Source: Tenodera sinensis
Lineage: Eukaryota; Arthropoda; Insecta; Mantodea; Mantidae
Direction: 5' to 3'
Assembly (NCBI GenBank): GCA_030765045.1
Contig: CM060964.1
Span: 171,965,219 to 172,029,218 of the forward strand
DNA: 64,000 nucleotides
This document shows positions 33,320 through 43,418 of this stretch, piece by piece. The notes under the pieces were generated by a model that searched no databases, was not told where the DNA came from, and worked only from the letters and a program-made list of their open reading frames with translations. Position numbers and translations under genes: made by a program. Position 1 is the first letter of the stretch. The number at the start of each line of letters is the position of its first letter.

Positions 33320-34746
33320 CTTTATAATATGTAGTGCAACACTTGTAAATTATATAAATCAATAAATGCTTATAGCACTTTCCAGTGACTCGCCTTAATA
33401 ACTTATTAAAGCTATTGAACAGTAAGTTCACTAAGAGAAGCTGATGTGCTCGACTCGAAGGATAATTACTGAATAACTATCTTAGCTCAAGCAAACCCTA
33501 CTTATTCTGAAAGCACACATCTCTCAGGGAACTACATAATTCAAGATCGCGCTAGCAGCGCCTTATAGTGGCTTCAATCAGTACTAAAACGCACATTCTG
33601 CAGATTTTATACTTTTATGACGGCAAATTATATATATTAGCAGTCAAATTTTCATTCCTTTTTTTATGATTTTTCTCTGTTTTTACGTACTTTGAAACGA
33701 ATCTGGCATAGAATTAAGACGCGAAACGACGGCTACGTATCTTTAAGTAACAAACACATTACTTTTAACGATATCGAATGACAGCGATAGAAGCACTTGA
33801 ACATTATTTAAACGCTTAAAAAACCAATTTTTTCGCTATATTTCATCAATTTCAGCATTAGAGTCCTATGACGTCGCACTCAAGAATCGACGGAATATCT
33901 GCTACCCCCAAACATGTTCCTACAAGTCTAATGACGTCACGCAAGCACCATACAGAAGGCATGCGGTTAAAGATGCCGCCCTCATTAAATATTAAAGGGG
34001 TGCCGCCTGATAATTGACATGTTAACCACATGATAACATGGGCAATTAACCTGTCAACCCTTGTCAACCCTTATCTGTGGTAATCTGACAGATGAGGGTC
34101 GCCCCTTTGTCGGGTTTTCACCGACAAGGAGAATGGGGTGTGAAAAACACGTGTTAAACACGTGTAATTAATTTGCGGTTACCCATTCATATGCAAAGTG
34201 GGTTCAAACCGCCATTTCTTACCTACTCTGTGATCGCTGATTTCTCTTAAACTAAATGAGATATCGAAATGGGGTAAACGGTAATTATCTTCTAATAAAA
34301 CGGTGCACCTTCTGATGTAATTTTGAAGATCACTGGGGGTCTAGGGATCGATTCCCGTGCAATCAATACCTTTATTATTGGAATAATTCCTAAAGTAATA
34401 GTGATAAAAACTTCGAATAAATTTTATTAAATTGGTATTGTCATGGGCTTTCCTTTGTGGTATGATCGGGATCGCGGAGTCTTGGGTTCTAATCCTGATT
34501 TGGTGAATTTAATTATTTTGAGAATCGCTTAAGCTAGAAGACTGAAATAAACTTTATATGGTAATACTCGTTAAGGACAATTATTTTCTAACATACTAGA
34601 GTTGAGGTATCGTGGGTTCGATTCCTACGTTGCGGAGAATGTTTGAATTTTGAGCTATATCGCGATTTTTTACACTTGGAATAGTGATGTAAGGACAAAT
34701 CAGGGTAACTTGAGGCATAAAATGATATATTAGACAATTTTACCCC
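33320..34746. other. Non-coding region upstream of the polymerase, with hairpin and tRNA T-arm-like motifs
   Basis: No coding region supported; the open frame 33858-34067 (minus) has no known domain. A 10-bp stem with one mismatch and a 7-nt loop lies at 34104-34130 (CCTTTGTCGG / CCGACAAGGA). A doubled palindrome, ACACGTGT, follows at 34147-34165. Three T-arm or B-box-like motifs recur: GGGATCGATTCCC (about 34344), GGGTTCTAATCCT (about 34484) and GGGTTCGATTCCT (about 34615). No complete tRNA fold or A box was recognised with them. Confidence 0.5.
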
Positions 34747-35219
34747 TACGACCGCTGCTGCTGCGGTGGCTGCGGCGGTCACGACGGCCACGACGACCAC
34801 GACGACCACGACGGCTAGGGCTAGGGTAGGGCTAGGGCTACGGCTACGGCTACGGCTAGTGCTATGGCTACGGTTACGGCTACGACTACGACTACCACCG
34901 CCGCCACCGCTACCGACGCCACCGCCACCGCCTACGCCACCGCCTACGCCGCCGCAGCCACCTCCGCCGCCGCCACCGCCGCCGCCACCCCCACCGCCGC
35001 CGCCACCCCCACCGCCGCCGCCACCCCCACCGCCGCCGCCACCACTGCCGCCGCCACCGCCGCCGCCGCCACCGCCACCGCCGCCATCGCCACGGCCACC
35101 GCTACCGCTACGGCTACCGCTACCGCTACGGCTACCGCTACCGCCACCGCTACCACTACCGCCGCCGCCGCTGCCGCTGCCGCTGCTGCTGCCGCCACCG
35201 CCACCGCTGCTGCTGCTGT
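34747..35219. repeat. Long imperfect triplet tract (CCG/CCA/CTA/CTG)
   Basis: About 470 bp of C-rich triplets such as GCCGCCGCC, CCACCGCTACCG and GGCTACGGCTAC. Pro-, Gly- or Ala-rich open frames on both strands are created by the composition. The first part has GGCTAGGGCTAGG units, the later part CCGCCGCCACC. Confidence 0.92.
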
Positions 35220-35416
35220 AGTTTTTTTTCCTAGGGGAAAAATCCCTCATGGACGTTATTCTAACGAGTTGGACTCTAACCAACTGAAAAAAAACCTGTG
35301 TAAATCAAATTGAGTACTTCTTCTTGGAACTGCACAGGCGGCATTACTTCAAGAAGAGGAGATTCAAGATGGTAGCCATAGTCTCAGTGGTCTAAGTAGG
35401 TCTTAAATATCACTCA

Positions 35417-35482
35417 CTACCACTACTACCACTACCGCTACCACTACCCCTACCGCTACCGCTACTGCTGCTACTACTACAA
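35417..35482. repeat. Second, shorter triplet tract (CTA/CCA/CTG)
   Basis: Imperfect ACCACTACTACC and GCTACCGCTACTGC units, about 65 bp, 200 bp after the long tract and of the same type. Confidence 0.85.
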
Positions 35483-35514
35483 TAACCCAAGCATTTGTGA
35501 TTTCTTCTCCTCTA

Positions 35515-36621
35515 TCTGGAAATTTAGATGCCATTGCTCTCTTTCCAGCAAAAAAAAAAAAAACATAAATAGCACATCATTGCATCAAGTACTGAACACT
35601 TTGGAAACTTGTGGATACACTGCTCTTTGTCTTATATCGGACACCAACAGGGTGAATAAAGGAATGTTTCAGCACTTATGTAATGGGTCGTTAAAAGTGA
35701 GTGTACAAACTCCTTCAAATAGTGACAAAAAGATCTTCTTACTTTTTGATTTTGTGCATTTATTAAAGTGCATAAGAAACAATTGGCTCACAGTAGGAAA
35801 CCAAATGTTCAATATTCGAAACAAGAATGACAATCAGTCAGGAATTACACAAGATTTGTTCCAAAGCAGCATAAATGATAGTGCCACATCATCTACCACT
35901 TTGACCTACTTTAAGGAAGAAGCTAAGTTCAGTGACTTAATACATCTTTTTTAATCAGAGTAAAATAGCATAATTAAGGAGGCTCCTGCACTTACCAGGA
36001 AGGCACTTTTTCACTCTTCTTTTGAAAGGCAGGATGTTTCTCTAGCATTAAAGATATTTGATGACAAAAACATTGTAAACCTGCAAAGGAAGGTGGCTGA
36101 GTGCCCTAATGAATTTTCTATAGGGACAGTAACTTTTCTCCAACTTATTACCAACTTATTATGGTGGAAGATTTTAAACGTCAAAAGTGCAAAGATCCAA
36201 AACTTGCGTTTCTAGAAGAGTTTTCACTGTTTCTCAAAGTGTGGCACTTTTCAGCAGCCAATGGTAAACTGACAAATGAAACACATGTTGCTCTCACACA
36301 CACACACTTTAGACACTTTTGTGCATATGTGTAAAGACATTTTTTGTAACTTTAAATGCAAATATATTTTGGCAGGAAAGTTCCAAACTGATAAGCTGGA
36401 GAATATAGACAAATGAGTGCTGGAACTTATCATATTTCAGTGGGACAGGTTCTAGAATCTGAAAGAAAACTGAAAATTTGTAGTGTCATTAAATAAAAAT
36501 CTACCTTGCTTGGGGAATGTTCTATTACATGCTTTGTTTTCTCTTGCTCCAGCAAAACTGTTTCTAGTACTGAAAATGTACCTAGCACAGTTCTAGAAAA
36601 GTTTGAATCTGTAATTGAATG
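35515..36621 (+). pseudogene. P-element (THAP9-like) transposase, first part
   Basis: Decayed P-superfamily transposase. Recognisable: HQVLNTLETCGYTALCLISD with VNKGMFQHL (35580-35690), FLLFDFVHLLKCIRNNW (35738-35790), ALTRKALFHSSFERQDVSLA (35990-36050), and, after a short deletion, YRQMSAGTYHISVGQVLESE with RKLKI (36395-36480), characteristic of P/THAP9 transposases. Stops at 35952 and near 36212 and several shifts show that it is dead. The N-terminal THAP finger is not present; a poly-A run and triplet tracts lie upstream. It continues at 37489 after the inserted MITE. Confidence 0.85.
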
Positions 36622-37480
36622 CAGTGGCGGTTCCTGGGTGATAGCATACTCACAACTGCACACCCGCTAATTTTTTCCGCATGCGAATGTGTATAGGCAT
36701 GCATATGAGAAAGTCAAATGTCAAACTTTCTTGTATATGAACTTGCTCGTTTAATTTTCCGCGCCCTCTTTACCAAATGTCAGCTCATTCAGCCAACAAG
36801 CTGAGACGCATAAACATGATTTTGCAACTGGCGAAGGTAGCTTTTAGGCGAGGGCTACGCAGGGAGCGGTGCAAAGCTTGCATTTAACAGTACGGCGAGT
36901 CAAGGCAGTATAATCGACAAGGCCAACACACGTGATTCTTACCGCGCAAGCGCACTACGTTCTCGTACAAGACCCTTTGTTTTCCTTGCTACGAGCATTC
37001 CCCTCCCGTTGTTTAGCAGAGCCTACTAGGCAGCCAACGTGACGGTTCTAAATATAATGTAGCCATCTTCTATATTATATTAATGTTATAAACACAATTA
37101 CATCTAGTCTTATTAAGGGAATATAAATGCATATAATTACTCTTCATGTCATAATTTACTAAGGCCAATAATTTGGTTTGGAATAGTTATTTTATTACAT
37201 TGTTTATTATTGTTTGTTATGTTTGTGCTTCTGGCAGCAAATTGCATGCAGAGCTGTTTTCCGCGCTTATTGTTTGCGAGTGAGAGAAATGGTGTCTGGA
37301 CGTATAATAGTTCGTGTGATATTAGTCATTTAAAAAAAAATAGCAAAACATAAGAGCTCAATTGCCCATATGAATTTAGAATTAGAATTGTGTGGTGTGT
37401 GTTAGGGAAAGAAAAGGAGTAAAGGTGGAGAGGATGTAATGTACTGGACACCCACTGCGTCAAGTCACGAGCCGCCACTG
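36622..37480. mobile_element. hAT MITE, 859 bp, inserted in the P element
   Basis: Flanked by a perfect 8-bp duplication, ATTGAATG, at 36614-36621 and 37481-37488. The ends are inverted repeats CAGTGGCGG (36622-36630) and CCGCCACTG (37472-37480). The last 300 bp match 10026-10425 next to the GTF2IRD2-like hAT, the likely source of mobilising transposase. No coding capacity of its own. Confidence 0.92.
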
Positions 37481-37488
37481 ATTGAATG

Positions 37489-38018
37489 TTTCGATTCAGC
37501 TGAAATTGAAATTAATGAAGAAGTGATAATATGCATTGGTGGTTACGTTGCACACAGTGTTCTTAACACACTGAAAACAAAGACAAACGTGCAACATATA
37601 TCTCTCTACATTATCCACTGCTAGAAATTTAATTATTGAGTGTGATTCAAGATTGTCATACTTTGATGCTATCAATCGTGGGGGTCTCAAGTGTCCTTCA
37701 GATTTTGTGATATATTTGTGTGTACTGGTGTTTAAAATAGTCACCATTTTAGTTGGTGAGAAATATGAAAAGGATATCTTGCACCTAAACGGCCAAAGAA
37801 AGCTTGTGGTGCAATTGGCAATGCTTCATTTTGAACTGCACTCTGTGGACGTTGAGAAAATCTGCCAATACGGACTACCTCTACAAAAACTTGTAAAGAA
37901 GTGTTGTAATGTGCTAAGCAATATATTTTTGAATAATTATTATAAACTTAAAAATGAGAAACTTTCAGTTAAAACGAAGGGTAAATTGCAACGTAAAGCT
38001 TGTAAATACAGTATTTAA
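37489..38018 (+). pseudogene. P-element transposase, C-terminal part
   Basis: Continues the gene across the MITE: IECFDSAEIEINEEVIICIG then GYVAHSVL (37483-37570), followed in another frame by RLSYFDAINRGGLKCPSDFV (37645-37710). The C-terminal domain is LSNIFLNNYYKLKNEK, ending KGKLQRKACKYSI with a stop at 38016-38018. These blocks match the C-terminus of P/THAP9-type transposases. The junction after removing the MITE keeps the reading frame through ATTGAATG. Confidence 0.83.
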
Positions 38019-38830
38019 TTACTATAAATTGTAGTGTTATGTGTGTTATTTGCCAGTGTATATATTTTGTATATATAACATTGTGAATAGTGTAAATAGT
38101 GAAAGACAATTTCGAGTGAACTTAATTAAAGACAGCTGTAACACCAACAGTTTGTTTCATGTAAGTAGTGTGCTGCTTGTATCTATACATTATCTTTTGT
38201 CTTTGTAATTTAAATGTGTAGCTGTACTAATGTGTTCTGTTGCTGCATGTAAAACTGCAGACTGCAGCAAAGTTGTTTTGCAATGCTGATTTAAGGTTAC
38301 ATATTTCATATATTTCGTTTACAGTGCTGTTTTGGGGTTATTATTTATAATATTTCACGTGCTTGTGTGGATTCCCCTGTAAAATGAAGTGTCATGAAGT
38401 TCTGAGTAATATGCTGTTGCAAACAGAGTAATCAAAAGTTTTCGGTAAAAGCAAGGGCAAAATTTCACCCTAAAGCTTTTGAATTCAGTAGGTAGCTAAT
38501 TATTGTAAATTGCAGCATTTCTATATCAGCCATCCAGTATATGTTTTGTGTAGGTATATAACATTATGTATATTGTACAAGGGTGAAAAACAGTGTAAAC
38601 AATGATTAATAATTCTGAGTCAACTCAATGTCAACGGTTCTGTTTTAAATAACATGCTGCTTACAGTTTTGTCTATCTTCTTTGTAATTTGAGTGTGTAA
38701 TGCAGTTACATAATGGCATGTAAAACTGTAGATTGCATGAATGTTATTTAAGGTTATATATTTCATTGCCCATGGGTTATCGTTTAATATTAAATTGCAT
38801 TCTTTTTTATTTGAGTTTACCTTTAAGACA
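37960..38830. repeat. Old tandem duplication of the P-element 3' end
   Basis: Two diverged units of about 450 bp in direct order. Paired landmarks: GTAAATTGCAACGTAAAGCT (37981) against GGCAAAATTTCACCCTAAAG (38455); AGTATATGTTTTGTG-like text at about 38055 and 38538; GCATGTAAAACTG at 38246 and 38717; TTTAAGGTTA(C/T)ATATTTCAT at 38291 and 38747. The first unit contains the last 15 or so codons of the transposase. Confidence 0.7.
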
Positions 38831-39860
38831 GTGTTTTCTGTTTAAAACAGCCCATATTCACAAAATAGGCGTGTTATTACACCACATTTTTATTTTACTG
38901 CCTTGAAATCGTAGCCTGTAGACGAGTTGTTTATAAGCAGTTCCCACCACATACGGCCGCCATCTTGAATGCCAGTGTTACGTCCGGTATCTAGAGGTCG
39001 TGCGTCTACTCAAGAACTTCTGACGACTGCAGCGCTGCTGCGACAGACCAGTCAAATATTCAACTGATTCGTCTATGCCGGTGGTCCATCTGACCCGGAC
39101 TTACCCTACATAATATCATTTTAATATTCAATTATTGTATTGTTGTACTATTCTATTTGCAGTTTGAATTATTAATCTGTTAAATGATCTAAATTAAAAC
39201 TTTATTTGTGATTTAAATGCTCACATGGGTAAAAGTATACTCACAGGAAACAGAACAAAAAGCATGTGTCGTTTTTGACCTAAACTTCGTAAGTGCATGT
39301 GCGAAATAAACAGCGTAGCAGGGTTAACGAACGTCACATGACTCATCTATATTGCGAGAGGAATCCAGTAAGTGTCATCAAGCATCAATGTTTGTTCAGC
39401 AATGCTGTTTAACTTTCTGGGTCTTTGTTGCACGTACTTCAGCAGAAACATAAACCTTACATTGTAGCCATTGCCGTCTATCTGGCTAGCACTTAGCTAT
39501 GGTTGTTATAGCAACGTTCACCTTTACAGCGTATCACTACCTATCACCTGCAGTGATCATGAGCCGTGAAGTTGTCAACTGCGATTCATAATCACTCGAT
39601 TGCCGTGATTAAAAGGAGCAGTTTATCTCATCAAGACATCACTACCACCGAAGACTTGATGAAAATAAATAAAATAAGGGATTCGGGTATGTGAAGCATA
39701 CCCAGACTGTTTAAGAGGGTGTTCCTCTTCAGCCGAGTTGTGGTTTTTAATCTTAGTTTGGGCAGAGATTTCGGCAGTTGCGTCACGGCTGGTCAAGTTA
39801 TTTAAAATTAAAATTAAGACATGTGTTTGGGAACAATATACTTGTGTTTAATTATGCTAC
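38831..39860. other. No gene recognised
   Basis: AT-rich with a less AT-rich patch at 38940-39110. No supported feature. Confidence 0.45.
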
Positions 39861-42056
39861 AGATGTTTTTTTCTGTTTTTTTTTTGTTTGGTTTGTTTTT
39901 TGTGTATGTATATATATTTGTACATTGTTCCCTGTGGGCACTTGGCATCGCGGCTTATCCTAGGGACCCAACAAGACGGTTTTATTGTGTGGGAAGCTTT
40001 TTCTTGCTAGTTGCTGCGGCTCATGTTGTTTTTGATTTGTGTGGTGTTTTGTATGGTGTGGGGTGCTGTCTTATATGTTCTGGAAGTGTTCTAGATGCTG
40101 TTGTAGTTCTTGTTGTTCGGCTTGTTGCTTCCTGTCATACACCTGAATGAGGGTGATTAGTGGTGGATTCTTGTCTCTGTCGGTTGGTGTGATGGTTTTC
40201 ATTTTTGCGCCGTTTTGATCAGCGCTCTTCTGTATGATCGGGTGTGGGCATTGTGGATGTAGCGTAACATTAACGTGGCGATGTGTACGTCGATGGGGGT
40301 TATTCTGGCGTATTGGTGGAGGTTGTTGTTCTTGTAATTTGGAAGTAGCTTTAGGGCTGTACGCAGGCACTTTCTCTCGAATGCTCTTATCCTGTTGGTT
40401 GTGGTTGTGTGAATCAGCGGCATGGTGGCTACAGCAACGTAGGTTAGATGCGGGCGTATTAAGGAGATGTATAGCTGTCTTAGTACTACAGGTGACAGGC
40501 CTTGTCTATTGAGTTTTCCAAGGTATTTCAGCGTTCCATGGATTGGGCGGATTTTCTTTAGCAGTTCTTCGTAATGGGGTGTGATGGAGAGGGTGACGTG
40601 TGTTTTAATTCCTAGGTATTTGACGGTCTTTTGGCTCTGTATGTTTTGGTTGTTGAGTTTGATACTGAGGTTTCTATCTTTTTCTCTTCTTTTTTTTTTT
40701 CTGAAGACTATGACTTGCATTTTTTTGTGTATTTATCGTTATTCGCCATTTGCGTGTCATCAGCATACTGCTGTCGGTCTGGGTGGCTCAGTTGGTTAGA
40801 CGCTGGCTTACTGATTCCAAGGTCGGGGGTTCAAACCCGGCCCAGACCGATGGTTTTTAAGTGTGCTTAAAAATGACAGCTCCATGTCAGTAGATTTACT
40901 GGCATGTAAAAGAACTCCTGCGGGACAAAATTCCGGCACACCGACGACGCTGATGTGATCCTGGCAATTGACAGCGTCGTTAAACAACAAAATAATCAGC
41001 ATACTGGGCTAGCTGAAGTGTTCGGTGTATGGGCTGAGGTGTATCGGAAGTGTAGAGTATGTAGAGGAGGCCTGAGATGACGCTCCCCTGGGGTGTGCCG
41101 GCTTGCATGGTGATGACGTTAGATGTTTGCCCATTGATTTTGATTTTGGCGGTCCGGTCAGTCAGGAAACTGGCTATCCATCTCACCAGGCGATGTAATA
41201 TTTGCATATGAGTGAGTTTATACAGTAGCCCATTTACCCAGCACTTATCAAAGGCTGACTGTATATCGAGGAATGTGGCTACTATGGTGAACCCTCTGTT
41301 GTACGCATCTTGCAGTTGTGACATCACTCTCACAAGTTGATCTTGGATCGTGATGTCACTCCTGTATCCTGCTTGTGTGTTGGGGATTAGCTGGTTTTCT
41401 TGGCAGATCTGTGTGAGTCTTTGAACTATGATTTTTTCCAATAGTTTGGATAGCGTGGAGGTGAGAGAAATGGGCCGGTAGTTTTTTGGGTCAGTTTTAT
41501 CTTTCCCGGGTTTCTCTAACAGCAGAATGTGCGCCTGTTTCCATATCACCGGGTGGTATCCATGTTTGAGTATTGCGTTGTAGATATGTGTTATGTGTGT
41601 TATTGTGGGGGGTGGCAGTTTCCTGAGTAGCAGGTAAGTTATTTCATCGGGTCCTGGTGCGGTGTTGTTAGATTTTGGGATGACGTTTACTACTTCTTCT
41701 GGGGAAATGGGTTTTTCAGCTTCATTTGTAGGGTCTAGTTCTTGGCCGGGGAATTGGGGAGTGTACAGTGCCTGGTTGGTGTCTATGTGGCAGTTGACTT
41801 GAGTGTAGTGTGTTTTATGGAATGTTGGGTCCTGTGGTGTTTGAAATATTGCGTTGTAGTGCTGCCTGAACACTTCAAGTTTTTCTGCAGTTTCATGGAT
41901 GGGTTGGCCGTCTTTCTTTATGGGGTATTGGGGGGATGCTTTCTTCTTGGTTGTTTTTATGAGGCGCCAAAATTTGGCGGGATCTCTTGTGCGGCTCTCT
42001 GTTATTTTCTCAAGTAGGGAGTTCCAGTTGTTATTGTTGTGTGTCGTGATGGCCTG
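39861..42056 (-). pseudogene. Non-LTR retrotransposon (jockey-like) ORF2: reverse transcriptase and C-terminus
   Basis: 5'-truncated LINE. The minus strand is readable from 42055: EKITESRTRDPAKFWRLIK, then KLEVFRQHYNAIF, the finger block APGPDEITYLLLRKLP (41640-41680), PKNYRPISLTSTLSKLLEKI (41435-41495), motif A FLDIQSAFDK (41245-41275), motif B AGTPQGSVISGLLYILY (41060-41110), and QYAD at about 41000. There a SINE-I interrupts it (40771-40994); the fourth residue of the Y-A-D-D box resumes on the far side. The C-terminal region NQNIQSQKTVKYLGIK to a stop at 40199 completes it. T-rich sequence at 39863-39900 may be the poly-A tail. Apart from the SINE, the reverse-transcriptase half is open for about 300 codons, suggesting a fairly young copy. 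Confidence 0.88.
40771..40994 (+). repeat. SINE-I copy splitting the reverse-transcriptase active site
   Basis: Full-length SINE-I: head GTGGCTCAGTTGGTTAGACG (about 40783-40802), B box in GGGGGTTCAAACCC, tail GACAGCGTCGTTAAACAACA. Perfect 12-bp duplication ATCAGCATACTG at 40759-40770 and 40995-41006. Confidence 0.96.
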
Positions 42057-42698
42057 TCAGACTTGATGCGATATATGCAGCACAATTATAGCTCACAGGG
42101 ATGGTGTCACTTCGGAGCATGCGCAGTCTTTGTGCGATTTTTGGTGTGATGTAGACAATGTAGAGCATTAGCACACAATCTCCGACAGCCCTGCCACAAT
42201 GTCCGTGAGATGAAATTATGTATTCTGGAGCACCAGATGAAATTGGCTCGTGTGTAATGAATTATTATCTTGAAATGTTACAGAATGGAAATAAAAGAAT
42301 ATTTTAACATACTCCGGTAGTTGTGGAAGGCAAAATCAGAACTTCAAAATGCCTATGGTAGGGGGTTTTCTTGGGAGCAAAGGAATATGGGGTTTCGATT
42401 AACAACTCATGAGTACTGGCCAGTCTTCTGCCAAATGATCCAAATTTTTTTTGTACGATTGAAAGAGCTCGCCAGAAACATGACTTTTACGTTCCTGAAT
42501 AGTGGATAGAAGTTGCATAGAAAGCGAACTAAAGAAAACCATCCCAGGTAAAGGGAATGCAGAAATATGATTTTGTGTCAACCATTGCGTGAAAATGGTA
42601 GCAGTTCACAAACATGAGACTGTACATAAGCATCAGGTTAAACTGTTGCAAATTCACTGTCACCGTGTAGAATCTAGAGAACCAATGGTAATGATTCA
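42057..42698. other. Unassigned region upstream of the RSF1 locus
   Basis: The open frame at 42321-42509 (+) has no recognisable domain. The LINE truncation point is about 42057. No clear splice sites or repeat ends. Confidence 0.4.
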
Positions 42699-42889
42699 AA
42701 TTGCTCATTAAATGGCGTAAAAAATTGGAAGAGAATCTCCAACAGTTTACTCCTTCTATAACATCCGTTTATCGTAGTCCATCCTTTTCTCCCGAAATGT
42801 TGCATTTGATGAGCATGGTGATGAATGAAGATGAAATTTTTATTTCTGAAAAGCAGCAGACAGATGATGAAGCCAATACTTCTGTTTAA
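42699..42889 (+). CDS. Unrecognised open frame, possible terminal exon
   Basis: About 60 codons ending at a TAA (42887-42889): WRKKLEENLQQFTPSITSVY, then SPSFSPEMLHLMSMVMNEDE and an acidic Gln/Asp/Glu-rich tail. The composition is protein-like (no simple sequence, hydrophobic residues spaced as in a helix). No family was recognised, there is no good ATG at the start, and no confident splice acceptor was seen. It lies 385 bp upstream of RSF1 exon 1 on the same strand, so it could be the last exon of a neighbouring gene, a processed fragment, or chance. Confidence 0.25.
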
Positions 42890-43273
42890 TGGAAAGAAAA
42901 TGTGGTTTACTCAGTGTATTATCATACGACTTATGTGTTATGTGTAGTCTATATGAATAAAATGGATATGGACCAATGTTCTTCTGAAATTCTGGGTACC
43001 ATTTAATAATTTGAAGAACGTAAATATGTACCACTAAGAGCAATGAGAAGCATTAATAGTTATGGTTTCATTTTTATGATGTTATTACGTGTCTATTATA
43101 ACTAGTAAAGTACTTGTTCTCTGTACGCCATTTATAATAGCTGATGTAAACCAATAAGTAAAAGAAAATGCAGTTTTCTTGAAAAGTGACATAATGGACA
43201 TGCCCATTATTTTACCCACGGGCTCACATATGTGCTAGAATCACGTAGTACATGTGTAGTAAAGAGGAGGAAA

Positions 43274-43418
43274 ATGGCGTCTGATGTTGAAGCTTCTTGT
43301 GTTTGTGACCCTAATTTCGCAGTTATTTGTTCGTTTTTGGAAAAGTTTGGTAAAACATGTGGAATAACATACCCTAACATGTTGGATCTGCAAACTATGC
43401 TGGAGGATTCTCAAGAAG
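43274..43418 (+). CDS. RSF1: Remodeling and spacing factor 1 homologue, first coding exon
   Basis: Host gene exon. The ATG at 43274 has a good context (GGAAAATGG) and opens 48 codons: MASDVEASCVCDPNFAVICS, then FLEKFGKTCG, then ITYPNMLDLQTMLEDSQE. The core P-N-F-A-V-[IV]-C-S-F-L-E matches the conserved N-terminus of RSF1, the histone-binding subunit of the ISWI-containing RSF chromatin-remodelling complex, which deposits and spaces nucleosomes in the nucleus. The frame meets a stop at 43421-43423, but AAG|GTTAGC at 43416-43424 is a plausible donor; splicing there leaves a phase-1 junction, so intron 1 would begin at 43419. An upstream in-frame start at 43232 has a poorer context. The next exon (the rest of the WHIM/DDT-like region) was not found in the remaining 20 kb. 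Identification is from memory of the family motif. Confidence 0.75.

Noticed and set aside
34588..35313. Long Gly-, Pro- and Ala-rich open frames on both strands
   Set aside because: Overlapping frames on both strands all follow a triplet repeat, so none is evidence of a gene.
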